64,000 nucleotides of DNA from Sciurus carolinensis (GCF_902686445.1 NC_062214.1:53293177-53357176), one strand, 5' to 3'; positions 10,420-22,474 are shown, numbered from the stretch's first letter. Numbers and translations are program-made. Notes: generated by a model from the sequence alone, not told the origin.

Positions 10420-10968
10420 TAGTTTTCTGGGACTGCCATAAGAAAGTACCACATACTGAATGACTTAATGTATTTGTTCTCTGACTTTCTGGAGTCTTGG
10501 AGTCTGGAATCAAGGCATAAATACGGTCATGCTTTCTCTGAGATTCTGAGTAGATTCCTTTGTTCCTTCCCAGCTCCTAGTGATAGCCAGCAATCATTTT
10601 GTGTTCTGTTTTTTAAAATATTTTTTTAGATGTTGATAGACCTTTATTTTTATTTATTTATTTATATGCAGTGCTAAGAATCGAAACCAATGCTTCCCAC
10701 ATGCAAGGCAAGCGCTGTACCACTGAGCTACGACCCCAGCCCCCTTTTGTGTTCTTTGACTTGTAGGTGCAACACTCCACTCTCCTTCTGGTCAGGTGCC
10801 TCTGGTTCTGTGTCTTATAAGGACCTTAGCCCTACTGGATAGTGGGCCCACTTTACTCCAGTTTAACCTGATCATAACTACTTATATTTGCAGTGACCCT
10901 ATTTTCAAATAAGGAGTCCTAGGAAGGACATGAATTTTAGAGGTGACACTAACCAATCTAGTACAGCT
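10420..10968 (-). repeat. MLT1-like LTR (ERVL-MaLR), antisense, interrupted by an ID SINE
   Basis: Ancient mammalian MaLR LTR pattern in reverse: 'tttctgggactgccataaga', 'ggaatcaaggcataaa', 'gtgtcttataaggacctta', 'gcagtgaccctattttcaaa' and 'taaggagtcctaggaaggac'. It is split by the ID at 10615-10742, and the flanking TTTTGTGTTCT appears on both sides as that SINE's target duplication. Confidence 0.7.
10615..10742 (-). repeat. ID SINE inserted in the MLT1-like LTR
   Basis: Antisense ID with a long T/A-rich left side ('gatgttgatagacctttatt') and 'gtaccactgagctacgaccc' on the right. It is flanked by the duplicated 11-mer TTTTGTGTTCT. Confidence 0.92.
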
Positions 10969-10969
10969 G

Positions 10970-11345
10970 TCTAAATTCTTAAGAAGTGGGCAAACCAAGA
11001 GCTAACAATAAACAGCTGCAGTTCAAATGAATGTAAACGTAGTTCATTTGGATCTGAGACGGTTGCATAAGTATTTGGGCCTTGAAAGGTGGGTAGGATT
11101 TGGATGTCCCATCATAGACTGTCATAGACAGTATTCTAGGCAAAAGAAACGTTACAGACAACGGAGCACAGGTTGCACTGTAAAACACAACATTAAAGCA
11201 GGAAGGATTTGAATGCTAGAATTTGGATTCTAGTGTCTATAAAATTCAGAGTAAATTTAAATGTTTTGGTAGAAGAATTGTACTTTGAAGATTAATTTGT
11301 TATCAATTTAACCTATTTGTTTATTATTCCAGTTTAAGAATATGT
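10970..11345. other. Unassigned intergenic sequence
   Basis: No recognised repeat or exon; the open frames on both strands around 10979-11212 overlap and look like chance. Confidence 0.3.
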
Positions 11346-11351
11346 AAATCT

Positions 11352-11475
11352 AGGCAGGGGTTGTGGCTTAGTGGTAAAGTGTGTGCCTAGCACGTGTGAG
11401 GCACTGGGTTCAATTCTCAGCACCACGTTTAAAAAAAATAAAGATATCGTGCATCTACAACTAAAAATATTTTTA
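11352..11475 (+). repeat. ID SINE
   Basis: 'ggggttgtggcttagtggta' to 'gttcaattctcagcaccacg', with a long A-rich tail containing 'aaataaagatatcgtgcatc'. Confidence 0.9.
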
Positions 11476-11825
11476 AAAGAATATTTAAATCCTGTTCTGT
11501 AGGCATAACCTGTGCTTTTTTTCATCCTGGTTCTCTGCGTATGCTATCTCCTCTACCTGGAATGCTGCCATCAAGCCGCACAATTTTCATTTGCCTATTT
11601 TGCTATCATGGTTTTTATATTTTAGCATGGGGAGGGGTGTTCAACTGATTTACAGTGTTGGTATCTTCCTAATACCAAAACTTGACAAAGATAGCAAAAA
11701 AAGAGAAAACTATACCAAACTCAGGTAGAAAAAAGCTCTCAAATAAAATATTATAGTATTTTCAATCCTAAATAGAACAAGAAAAGGTTTGTCCCAGAAA
11801 TGATTTAACATCAGAAAACCTATTA

Positions 11826-12032
11826 CTGCTGGACACTGTCGTACCCACTCATATCCCAACAACTTGGGAGGCTAACACAGGTGGATCATAAGTTCAAGGC
11901 TAGCCTCAGCAACTTAGTGAGACCTTGTCATAAAATAAAACCTAAAAAAATCTGGGGATGTAGCTCAGCTGAAAAGCATCCCTGGGTTTAATACCCAGTA
12001 TCAAACAAACAAACAACAAAAAAGAAAATCAA
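11826..12032 (+). repeat. B1-ID composite SINE
   Basis: 'gtacccactcatatcccaac' through 'ctggggatgtagctcagctg' and 'gggtttaatacccagtatca', with a CAAA-rich tail. Inserted in L1. Confidence 0.88.
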
Positions 12033-12049
12033 TTACTGTAAGTCATTGT

Positions 12050-12245
12050 GTTAGTTTTCTGTCACTGTGACAAAATGAGAAAAACAAAGATTGGCTCATG
12101 GTTTCAGAGGTTTTAGTTCATAGTCATTTGGCTGGCCCCGTTGCTGTGGACTTGTACTGGAGCAGAACATATTGGTGGAAGTGAATGATGGAGTAAAACT
12201 GCTCACCTCATGGCTGCCAGCAGTGAGGTGCTGGCAATGCCAATA
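12050..12245 (+). repeat. MaLR-like LTR fragment
   Basis: 'gttagttttctgtcactgtg' then 'ggctcatggtttcagagg' and 'ctgctcacctcatggctgcc', a pattern I associate with rodent ERVL-MaLR LTR ends. A short poly(A) run follows at about 12248-12264. Family call is tentative. Confidence 0.5.
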
Positions 12246-12507
12246 CCAAAAAAAAAAAAAAAAAGATATGACAAACTATTAGATGGCACAGCAAGGTGCT
12301 AAGCAGATTAACATATAAATACATTTTTCTTCTATGTCAGTAATAAGAAAAAAAAGGAATGCGTACAAAGGTGCCAAAATGAAGTACTTAGATATATGTG
12401 ACTTATAGGAAAATGTGAAATATCGAAAGACATTAAAATCTTCACAAGTGACTTGAGATTTGATGTTCCAGGATGGGAGAACCCAGTGTTGTAAAGATAT
12501 CAGTCTA

Positions 12508-12583
12508 GGGGCTGGGGAGATAGCTCAGTCGGTAGAGTGCTTGCCTTGTAAGCACAAGGCCCTGGGTTTGATCCCCAGCACCC
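12508..12583 (+). repeat. Young ID SINE
   Basis: Near-consensus young ID ('ggagatagctcagtcggtag', 'gggtttgatccccagcaccc'), flanked by a target duplication around ATATCAGTCTA on each side (12498-12508 and 12586-12596). It belongs to the AGATAGCTCAGTCGG subfamily seen in several recent insertions in this window. Confidence 0.94.
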
Positions 12584-12604
12584 AAATATCAGTCTATTGT
12601 AAAT

Positions 12605-12779
12605 TAATAAAAAGTTTTTGATAAAATGTCTATTAAAATATTAATATGATTTGCTTCATCAAATAACTGATGAAAGTATATTCTTTTGATACCCTATTAG
12701 GTTCCATTTATTGATATTTTATTTAGAATTTTTGATCTCTTACGAGTGAGTGGTATGAGGTTTTTTTCCCACTACTGTA

Positions 12780-12820
<41 letters not shown>

Positions 12821-13535
12821 TGAGCACCCCTTACTGTATTAATCAGATATTTATATTTAAAGTTATACTAGATTCCTCAAAATAAATTAGGGAGCATTTC
12901 ATATTTTTCTATGATCTGAAATAATTTAAGTAACTTTAGAATTTATCTCTTCTTTTAAAGCTGAATAGATCATTCAACTGTGAAACTTTTATTATATGAT
13001 GTAGTATTATATGATTGATTTATAATCATGTCTATTGTTTGATAATTGGAGTATTCAACTTTTCTACTTTTTCTAGGTTCAGTTATGGTAATTTGTATTT
13101 ACTTGGAAGTCACCCATTTCAAAGTTCTTCAAATTAGTCGTTATTGTAGAATGCCCTTGTAATTCTTTAATCTGGTCTTTTCATCTGATTGTTTTCTGTC
13201 TCATTTCTAATCTTACATATTTTGCTTTATTTTGTCCTAAATCAGGCTCACAGGAATTTATTATTATTTTTTATCTCTTCAAAGAAGCAGCTTTAAGCTT
13301 TCTACTATTTAATGTCTTCTGTTTCACAATTTTGTTTTTGTAATATTTACTCTTCCTATATTGTTTCGTTTTTTTCTAACTTCTTAATATGCATCTAAGA
13401 TCCTTTATTTTAATGTCTCATTTTTAGTGAAGACATTTTAAGGTTGTAAAATTGCCTTTGAATGTAGTTTGTATTGTGTTCCATACATTTAAGTGCAAAG
13501 TGTTCTTTCTCATTACTCTTTACATAGGTTATAAT
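12605..13535 (-). mobile_element. Ancient L1 fragment, antisense
   Basis: A/T-rich sequence with antisense L1 ORF2 character ('caaagaagcagctttaagct', 'tctctgtatcgttccaattt'). Heavily diverged; no open frame. Confidence 0.5.
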
Positions 13536-14305
13536 TACCTTAAAAAAAAAAGGGACTTTATTTTTAGAGCACTTTTGGCTTCACTTGAGAATTGAGAGAA
13601 TGGTATAGAGATATCCCATATATCCTGTACCCCGCATGTGCATATCTTCCTCATTATCACCGTCTTCCATAACATTTGTTACAGTTGATCAACCTGCATT
13701 GATGCATTATCACTAAAAGCCCATAGTTTATGATAGTATTCACTCTTGGTGTTGTACATTCTATGGGTTTGTATAAATGTATAGTAACATGGACAATTAT
13801 AGTACGATACAGTGTTTTCACTGCCTCTCAAATTCTTTGTGCTCTCTTTACCCCAACATTACCCCCAACCCTTTATAATGTTGCCATAATTTCGTCTTTT
13901 CCAGATGTCATAGTCAGAATCATATAATATGCAACCTTATTTCAGATGGATTTCTTTCACTCAGTAATACACATGGCTTCACAGTGCATTTCTTTTTAGC
14001 ACTGAATAATATTGCATTGTGTGAATGTGTTATGGTTTATATATCCCTTTGCCTACTGAAAGAAATCTTGGTTGCTTATAAGCTTTGGCAGTTGTGAATA
14101 AAGCTTTCATATACCTTCATGTTCGGGTTTTTGTGTGAACATTATTTTCAACTCCTCTGTGAAATTATTAAGAAGAATAGTTGCTAGATTATGTGGTAGG
14201 AATATGACAAACTGTCTTCCAACCTGGTTGTATAATCTTGTCGTCCCAACAATGTATCAGAGTTCCTGTTGCTTCAAATGCTTATCAGCATTTGGTGGTG
14301 TCAGT

Positions 14306-14760
14306 TGTTGGGACTAATGACACGTTAACTAACTCAGGCTGACTGACTCCTTACTCCCTGGCGAGTGAGGAAGATCAAGGCTCAAAGGCAGTTTCAAAGG
14401 TTCATGGCGATAAACCGGACCACCGTCAGGGATTGGTTAACAACAGTTCCGCGAATGTGATCAGCTCGTGCTTGCCATATAGTCCAATGGGACTCTTGCC
14501 TGCTGTGAACCCCCCTGCCTTGCTGACCTTTAAGCTGATTGGTTCCCGCCTAGCCCCCACTCTACATAAAAACTGTGTGACTTCCTCAATAAACGAGTTC
14601 CTGCTGTGACGGGTCTCCCTGACCCATCTGATTGTCCTCCACCTGGAGGGCTGGGAGCGGGCAGTCAGCCGGCCCTACCTATCCCGGTCTGACCTTGTTG
14701 GGGAGTGTCCCCTTCCCTTGCCGCTGGTTGAGAAGGGCAAGGGGGCTTAAGACCCCGACA
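14306..14760 (+). mobile_element. Solo LTR of an endogenous retrovirus, with 6-base target duplication
   Basis: A 455-base element starts TGTTGGGACT and ends CCCCGACA. It is flanked on both sides by GTCAGT (14300-14305 and 14761-14766), and removing it restores the L1 sequence around 'tggtgtcagtgttctggat'. It carries a TATA-like 'ctacataaaaac' near 14569 and a poly(A) signal AATAAA near 14589, both in plus orientation. No internal retroviral genes are present, so it is a recombined solo LTR. A 6-base duplication is usual for ERVK-type elements; the family is not identified. Confidence 0.9.
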
Positions 14761-15574
14761 GTCAGTGTTCTGGATTTTAGCTGTTCGAATAGGTACGTAG
14801 TGACTTCTCCTTGTTTTAATTTGCATTTCCCTGATGACATGTAATGTACATCATTTTATATGCTTATTTGTCATACAAATACATCTTCCTTGGGGAGTTA
14901 TCTGTTAATGACTTTGACCCATTTTTGTTGTTTAGTTTTACAGTTCTTTATATGTTTTGAATAACAGTCATTTGTCATGTGTGTCTTTTGCAAATATTTT
15001 TCTTCCAGTCTGTGCCTTGTCTTTTCAGTCTCTTGAAAATCTTTCACAGAGCAAAAGTTTTAATCATAATGAAGTGCAGATTATGAATTCTTTCTTCCAT
15101 CAGTCTTGTCTTTGGAGTCACATCAAAGATTTTCTCCTATGTTATCTTATACGAATTTTATTCTAGGAATTTTTGTGTTTTGTATTTAGGCCTGTGATCC
15201 ATTTTTAATTAATTTTGTGAAGCGTGTAAGATCTACGTTTTTTTTTTTTGCATATGGATGTCCAGTTGTTCCAGCACATATTTTGGAAAAGATTGTCTTT
15301 TCTCCATTGTATTGCTTTTGTTCCTTTGTCAAATATCATTCTAATGTGAATTTATTTCTGAGCTATAGTTTGTGATCCAGTGATCTACTTGTCTGTTGTT
15401 TTGCCAGTGCTGTACTATCTCTATTAATGTAGGTTTAGAGTAATCTTGAAGTCAGGTGGTTTCCATCATTCAATTTCATTCTCTCCTTTGATACTGTGTT
15501 GTTTATTCTGGTTCTTTTATTCCTTCACATACACTTTAGAATCAGTTTGTCAATATCTACAAAATGACCTGCTG

Positions 15575-15800
15575 GAATTTTTTTGGGGGGCAGGGGGTCC
15601 TGGGGATTGAACCCAGGGGCACTTAACCACTGAGCCACATCCTCAGCCCTTTTAAATATTTTATTTAGAGACAAGGTTTCCCTAAGTTGCTTAGGGCCTT
15701 GCTAAGTTGCTGAGGATGGCTTTGAACTTGCAATCCTCCTGCCTTAACCTCTCAAGCTGCTGGGATTACAGGAGTGTACCACTATGCCCAGAACCTGCTG
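15575..15800 (-). repeat. B1-ID composite SINE
   Basis: Antisense: 'tggggattgaacccaggggc' then 'tagagacaaggtttccctaa' and 'gctgctgggattacaggagt'. Inserted in the antisense L1 between 'cctgctggaatttt' repeats, which mark its target duplication. Confidence 0.93.
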
Positions 15801-16004
15801 GAATTTTGATTGGGATTGCGTTGAATCTATAGATCAAGCTGAGAAGAACTGATATCTTGACTATTGAGTATTTCCTATTCACGAATTGGGCTATCTCTCC
15901 ATTTTTTAGCTCTTTGATTTCTTTCATCAGCATTTTGTAGTTTTCCTCATGTAGATCTTACACATATTTTGTTAGATTTCTTTTTGGAGAGTGCTAGTGT
16001 AAAT

Positions 16005-16172
16005 GGCTTTCCCTGCCCCAGTATTGAATCCAGGGATACTCTATCCCTGAGCTACATCCCTAACCATTTTCATTTTTTGAGACAAGGTCTTGCTAAGTTG
16101 CTGAGGCTGACCTCAAACTTGCAATGCTCCTTAGTAGCTGGGGTTACAGGTGTTTGCATGGTACCTGGCTGG
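16005..16172 (-). repeat. B1-ID composite SINE
   Basis: Antisense: 'attgaatccagggatactct', 'gagacaaggtcttgctaagt' and 'agctggggttacaggtgttt'. Confidence 0.88.
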
Positions 16173-16194
16173 TGGTGGTGGTGTTTTTCTTTCT

Positions 16195-16298
16195 TCCTTT
16201 CTTTTTTTTTTTTTTCTTTTTATGGTGCTGGGGATTGAATTTAGAGTCTCATGTATGCTAGGCAAGTGCTGTACCACTAAACTCCATCTCCAGTGCTG
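16195..16298 (-). repeat. ID SINE
   Basis: Poly(T) then 'atggtgctggggattgaatt' and 'gtaccactaaactccatctc'. Confidence 0.88.
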
Positions 16299-16741
16299 GT
16301 CGTGTGTTTTTAATTTCAAATTGTACTTTTTCATTGCTGGCAAATAGGAAAAAAATTGACATTTGTATATTAACCCTGTATCCAACTACCTTGTTATAAT
16401 CACTTATCAGTTCCAAGACAGTTTTTATTGTTGTTGAATTTTTTGGATTTTCTTGATAGATAATCATGTCATCTGGTAACAAAGATCAATTGTTTTATTT
16501 ATTCCTTCTCAATCTCTATAGTTTTTATTTCTATATAATCTCTATAGTTTTTAGTTACATTAAGTTAGGCTTCCAGTATGATGTTGAAAAGGAGTGGTAA
16601 AAGGAGACATCCTAGCCTTGTTCCTTATCTTAGTGGGAAATCTTCAGGTTCATCACCCATAAGTATAATGTTAGCTATAGGGTTTGGGGAGATATTCTCT
16701 ATCAATTAAGGTGGTTTCCCTTTATTGGTAGTTTGCTGAGG

Positions 16742-16938
16742 TGCTTTTGTTTGTTTTTTTTACTGGGAATTTAATCCAGGGGTGTTTAACCACTGAACCA
16801 TATTCTAGCCCTTTTAAAATATTTTATTTAGAGACAGGGCCTTGCTAAGTTGATGACGCTAACTTTGAACTCACGATTCTCCTGCCTTTGCCTCCTGAGC
16901 CACTGGAATTACAGGCACACACCACCATGCCCGGCTTA
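16742..16938 (-). repeat. B1-ID composite SINE
   Basis: Antisense: 'tactgggaatttaatccagg', 'tagagacagggccttgctaa' and 'tacaggcacacaccaccatg'. Confidence 0.92.
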
Positions 16939-17932
16939 CTAAGATTTTTTAAAAATCATGAGTGGGGGTTAGATTTTGTCAAGTGCTTTTTTCTGTGTCT
17001 ACCAATATGACAATGTGATTTTTTTCTGCTCTAGTGTATTGGTGCCATCAGTTACTTAAATTGAAGTTTGAATGTTGAACTATCCTTGCATACTTGGGAT
17101 AAATCCCACTTGGTTTTGATGTATAATTCTTTCTCTACATTGTCGGATTTGTTTTGATAATACTTTATTGAGGATTTTTGAATCTGTATTCATGAGCAAT
17201 ATGTGGCCTATCATTTTCTTTTCTTGTAATGTTTCTGATTTTAGTATGGGGGTGATACTGGCCTCCCAGAATAAGTTAAGAAATATTCTCTCTGCTTCTA
17301 TCTTTTGAAATATATTGTAAATGTTTGGTATGATTTCTTCCTTGAATGTTGGGCAGAATTCACCACTGAATCCATCTGGGCCTGGTGCTTTCTGTTTTGG
17401 AAAGTTATCAATTATTGATTTGATTTCTTTAATAAAATTCTATTAAGATTGTTTTTTTTCTTGTGTGAATTTTAGCAGATTGTGTCTTTCAAGGAATTGC
17501 TCTGTTTTATCTAGGTTACCAAATATGTGAGCATAGAGGTGTTTATAATATTTCTTTAGTACCTCTTTGATGTGCATGGAATCAATACTGATATTCCCTC
17601 TTTCATTTGTTGTCAGTAATATGTTTCCTTTTTATTTTTTCTCCATTAGCCTGCATAGAGATTTATTGGTGTCACTGATTTTCTGTTTCCTGTTTTCAAT
17701 TTCATTGATTTATGCTCTAATTTTTTAAATTTTTTGTGCTTATTTTGTGTTTAATTTTTCTTCTTTTTCTGTTTTTCTAAGGTGTAAGCTAAGATGATTT
17801 GATAAGTTTTATTTTTATTAGCTTAAAATATTTTAAAATTTTTCTTGATTTTTTTTTTTTTTCCCCCTTTGGCTCATGTATTAATTAGAAGTTTTGTTGT
17901 AAGTGTTGGTGGTATTCTCTCCCTTCTGTGGT

Positions 17933-18025
17933 TGGGCTGGGAGTATAGCTCAGTGGTAGAGTGCTTATTTTCCTTGAAGGAAGTCCTCAATTCAATCCTC
18001 ACCACTGTAAAAACAAAAGAAAAAG
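17933..18025 (+). repeat. ID SINE
   Basis: 'gggagtatagctcagtggta' to 'caattcaatcctcaccactg'. It forms a close inverted pair with the antisense ID at 18050-18127. Confidence 0.85.
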
Positions 18026-18049
18026 CATTTTCAATAATTTAAAAACTCA

Positions 18050-18127
18050 GCCATTTTCAGTGCTAGGGTTTAAACCCAGAGCCTTATGCATGCTAGGCTC
18101 TATCATTGAACTATACCCCTAGCCTAG
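18050..18127 (-). repeat. ID SINE
   Basis: 'agtgctagggtttaaaccca' to 'gaactatacccctagcct'. Confidence 0.85.
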
Positions 18128-18439
18128 ATATATGTTTTTTAATCTCTGTGTATTTGGGAATTATTTAATTTCATTCTGTGGTCTATCTTGGTGACTCTTC
18201 CATTTGAGTTTGAGAAGAATATGTACTCTGCAGGTGTTAAAAGAAGTAATCTATAGATGTCATTTTTACCCAGTTGATGGATGAATAATATCATTGAATT
18301 CAACTGATTTTCTGTACATTTTGGATAGAGGGGTATTGTAGTCTCTAAGACAGTGGATTTATTTCCCTTTGCAGTTCTATCGGTTTTTGCTTCACATATT
18401 TTGATGCTCTATTTCTATATATATATCTATATATTAGTT

Positions 18440-18548
18440 GTCAGTGGATCTTTTATTTTATTTATTTATATGTGGTACTGAGTATTGAACCCAGGACCTC
18501 ACACATTCCAGGCAAGTGCTCTACCACTGAACCACAACTGCAGCCCTG
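18440..18548 (-). repeat. ID SINE
   Basis: 'tatttatatgtggtactgag' to 'ctaccactgaaccacaactg'. Confidence 0.9.
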
Positions 18549-18939
18549 ATGCTTTGTATTTAAATACCTATACTTTAGAATCATTATGTTTTCCTAGAGA
18601 AATAACCCCTTCATCATTATGCAATGCTACTTTTTACTCCTAATACATTTCCTCTCTTTGAAGTTTGTTTCATTTGAAGCAAATATAGCTATTCCCACTT
18701 TCTTTCATTTAGTGTTAGCTTAGTATATATTTCTCTACCCATTTACTCTTAATTTGTATGTATCCTTACATTTAGAGTGGGTTTTTTTTGTAGACAATAT
18801 ATAGTTGAATCTTATTTTTTGATGCACCCTGACAATCACTATCTTTTAAATGTTGCATTTAGACCATTGACAAAGTGATTATTGAAGTAGTTTGATTAAC
18901 ATATACCATATTTGTTAGTTTTCTATTTTTGGACCTCGT

Positions 18940-19165
18940 TCTTTATTTTAATTTTTTAATTTTTAGGGGGGTGCTGGGGATTGAACAAAGGAACACTTAA
19001 CTCCTGAGCCACATCTCCAGTGACATTTTTTATTTTATTTAGAGACAGGGTCTCAATGAGTTGCTTAGTGCTGCGCTTTTGCTGAAGCTAGCTTTGAATT
19101 CACAATCCTCCTGCCTCAGCCTTCGGAGCCTCTGGGATTACAGGCATACACCACCATGCTGGCCT
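18940..19165 (-). repeat. B1-ID composite SINE
   Basis: 'ggtgctggggattgaacaaa', 'tagagacagggtctcaatga' and 'ctctgggattacaggcatac'. Confidence 0.92.
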
Positions 19166-20104
19166 TTATTTTTATTTTTGCCTTTCACTCTCTTTGTGCC
19201 TTTTGTGGTCTTAACTGAGTATTTTATATGTTCTATTTTCATCCATTTCTTAGCATATTTCATATACTTTTTTTTACATTTTTTTTAGAGGTTGCCCTAG
19301 AGTTTCAGTGTACATTTACAACTGATCCAAGCCCACTTTCAGATAACACTATGCCATTTCATGTGGGATTTGATAATTAAATAACCCTAACACCTCCCTC
19401 CCGTTCTTTGTATCCTTTCTTATCATTCATGTTACTTATATATGAGCATATACAAGTAAGTATACATATATGTATTGTATGTAGAAGCATACATGACTGG
19501 ATATACTGTTCTGTTATTTTTAACAAACTCTTTTCTGTTATGTCAGTTAATAATAAAAAATTTTACAGTAAAAATGTTTTTTTTTTTAACTTTGGAAGTG
19601 GTATAAAGGAAATATTTTTGAGTTTTATTCATTTTATTTGGTTATTTCTTAACAGTTGGTACCAAATTCAACAATGAAGCTCATGTCAGCCCTTAGAAAA
19701 GAATGGAAATTTTAATAGTATACTAGTGCAAATTGCTAAACCTTCAGTGCGTTGAAATTGTTCCTTAATTTATGATCCTCTACCTCAATGAGAGTCAGTT
19801 CTTTGGCCCACTATAGTTTGGATTTCATTTTCTATGCTTTTAACTCTAGGAAGGTTTCGTGTATGTGGCTGTTGTCACCTTCCTCTACTCTTTACTTCCT
19901 GGTACTATACGTGCTGGTAACTTGGACAGAAGAGAAAAAGAATGCTTCCTGAAATCTTACATTTCCATTGATATCCTCTTTAATTGGTAGACCCAGGATG
20001 TACAGGTATTTCTTCAGTCAGGCCACTATGTTTCTCATTGGTTACTGCCCAAGCTGTGCATGGTTGGTAGGTGCCTTGCCAAGGTTTAATATGGTAAACA
20101 AATG

Positions 20105-20645
20105 GAATACATGATGTTTCTGTTTGTACATGTCCTTCCTTCCTCCATTCTTGTCCCCCTCCCTAACCCTAACTCTAACCCTAACACTAACCCCTCCCAC
20201 CCCCCATTATGTGTCATCATCCACTTATTAGCGATATCATTCGTCCTTTGTTTTTTTGAGATTGACTTATCTCACTTAGCATGATATTCTCCAATTTCAT
20301 CCATTTGCCTGCAAATGCCATAATTTTGTCATTCTTTATGGCTGAGTAATATTCCATTGTATATATATACCACAGTTTCTTTATCCATTCATCAATTGAA
20401 GGACATCTAGGTTGGTTCCACAGTCTGGCTATTGTGAATTGAGCAGCTATGAACATTGATGTGGCTGTATCTCTGTAGTATGCTGATTTTAAGTCCTTTG
20501 GGTATAGGCCGAGGAGTAGGATAGCTGGGTCAAATGGTGGGTCTATTCCAAGTTTTCTAAGGAAACTCCACACTGCTTTCCAGAGTGGCTGCACTAATTT
20601 GCAGCGGTGGGGCATTTTTATAACTAGAAATATAACACTGATTTT
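20105..20645 (-). mobile_element. Younger L1 3' end (ORF2 C-terminus and start of 3' UTR), antisense
   Basis: On the minus strand an open stretch at 20217-20648 gives the L1 ORF2 C-terminal pattern: '[20 protein letters not shown]', 'RCPSIDEWIKKLWYIYTMEY', 'SAIKNDKIMAFAGKWMKLEN'. It is followed by a 3' UTR containing a degenerate telomere-like tract. The element is 5'-truncated. It forms an inverted repeat with 21001-21840. Confidence 0.9.
20160..20196 (-). repeat. Degenerate TTAGGG-like tract inside the L1 3' UTR
   Basis: The plus strand shows CCCTAACCCTAACTCTAACC and further CTAACAC/CTAACCCC units: about five imperfect telomere-type hexamers. Position and strand place them in the G-rich polypurine part of the L1 3' UTR rather than at a chromosome fusion point. 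Confidence 0.75.
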
Positions 20646-21000
20646 CACAGGCTGAACGAGGGATGTCTGGTGCCAAGAAAGAGCTAAGGTATGATTAATA
20701 CTACCAATCCTCTAGAAAGTAATTAGTGGCAGCTATTCTCGGGGTGAGGAAGTTTCTTGCTGGATTTCATGGCCAATAAGTAAGTCAAAGTACTTCATTT
20801 TTAATTTGCATATTTCTACTAGAGGCCTTTGATTGGAAAATTAGTTATTTTGCATGTTTGTCAATTGTATCTATATTCAGTAGAAAAGAAAAACATATGT
20901 TTTTTAAAAAAATTTCCTAAGTTTTTTTGTGTGTTAATATATAAGTTTCGGTGAAGGAGAGAAACCATTTCAAAAATCAGTCTTTGTGTTCTAAAATCTG

Positions 21001-21845
21001 ATCGTAACTTCAGATAGAGCACTACTCTCCAGGATATATAAAGAACTGAAAAAACACACACACACACAAAAACAAGTAACCCAATCATTAAATGGACTAA
21101 GGAACTGAACAGACACTTCATAGAAGAAATACAATCAATCAACAAACATATGAAAAAATATTCATCATCTCCTGTAATTGGAGAAATGCAAATCAAAACT
21201 ACTCTAAGATTTCATCACACTCCAGTCAGAATGGCAATGATCAAGAATACAAGCAATAATAAGTGTTGGCAAGGATGTGGGAAAAAGGTACACTCATACT
21301 TTGTTGGTGGGGTTGCAAATTGGTGCAACCACTTTGGAAAGCAGTATAGAGATTCCTAAGAAAACTTGGAGTGGAACCACCATTTGACGTAGCTATCCCA
21401 TTCCTTGGTTTATACTCAAAAGACTTAAAATCAGCCTACTACAATGACTCGACCACATCAATGTTTATAGCAGTTAAATTCACGATAGCTAAACCATGGA
21501 ATCAACCTAGATGCCCTTCAACAAATAAATGGATAAAGAAACTGTGGTACATATACACAATGGAATATTACTCAGCCTTAAAGAAGAATGAAATTATGGC
21601 ATTTGCAGGTAAATGGATGGAATTAGAGAATATCATGCTAAGTGAAATAAGCCAATCCCAAAAAACTAAAGACCAAATGTTTTCTCTCATAAGGGGTGAT
21701 GATCCATAGTGGGGGGGGTAGGTAAGGAAGAATGAAGGAACTTTGGGTTGTGCAGAGGGGAGTGTGAGGGGGTGGGAATGGGAAGGATGGTAGAATGAGA
21801 CAGACATTACCCTATATATGTGTATGAAAAAAATTTTAAAAATAT
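21001..21845 (+). mobile_element. Younger L1 3' end, sense
   Basis: L1 ORF2 C-terminal coding sequence, frameshifted in places. The last part, 21371-21709, is open with '[20 protein letters not shown]', 'RCPSTNKWIKKLWYIYTMEY' and 'GKWMELENIMLSEISQSQKT'. It is followed by a G-rich 3' UTR and an A-rich end near 21840. A short CA run lies at 21053-21067. 5'-truncated. Confidence 0.9.
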
Positions 21846-22474
21846 ATTTCCTGGTTTTAATTATCTATAGTTACTATGATGTATCTTTTGGAGGAAGTTG
21901 AATGAACAGTACATGAGATTATCCCATATTATTTGTACAACTTTGTGTAAATCTATAATTATTTCAAAATAAAAAGTTAAAAAGCAAAAAAAAAAAGGTC
22001 CCCCAATATTCTTTCTTATTACAAATGTAAAAATGTCTCTGCTTCTGGGCAGGTAAGCCAGTATCTGCAAAGCATGGGCTGTTGCCCACATTTTCCACCT
22101 CTACTCCTCACTTCTCTGCCTTGGGTGAAGAATGTTTTTTAGCAAAAGTCAATTTTTATAATGTACTGTGGACACCACACATGCAAAGAAAAATATTACA
22201 TGAAATAACTAAGAGAATAAATTCACATATGGAGAAAAAAAATCTGCTTATGAAACCATGATCCCATTTTACATTGATATTAAAAAATTTTAACAGTGGA
22301 AAAAACTAAGAAAAAGTTTTAAATCTTTACTTAGTCCTTTGATGTAGTTTATGAGATCCAAGTTTCTGACCTATATTATTTTCATTCCTGAAAAAAAACT
22401 TCTTTTAACATTTATTGTCATTCCCAAAAAATTCCATTAATTTTTGTTTGATTTGGATTCTTTCTTTTTCCCCC

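Larger units (their letters stand above)
11640..12500 (+). mobile_element. Old L1 ORF2 fragment (sense), interrupted by other repeats
   Basis: Diverged L1 reverse-transcriptase-region sequence: 'aataccaaaacttgacaaag' and 'gtcccagaaatgatttaaca', continuing after inserted repeats with 'gaaagacattaaaatcttca'. Many indels leave no open frame. Confidence 0.65.

Noticed and set aside
20160..20196. Ancestral chromosome-fusion telomere
   Set aside because: The degenerate tract is short and lies in the 3' UTR of an L1 on the matching strand.
20217..20648. A 143-codon minus-strand frame that looks like a gene
   Set aside because: It is the C-terminal part of L1 ORF2 in a truncated L1 insertion, not a host gene.
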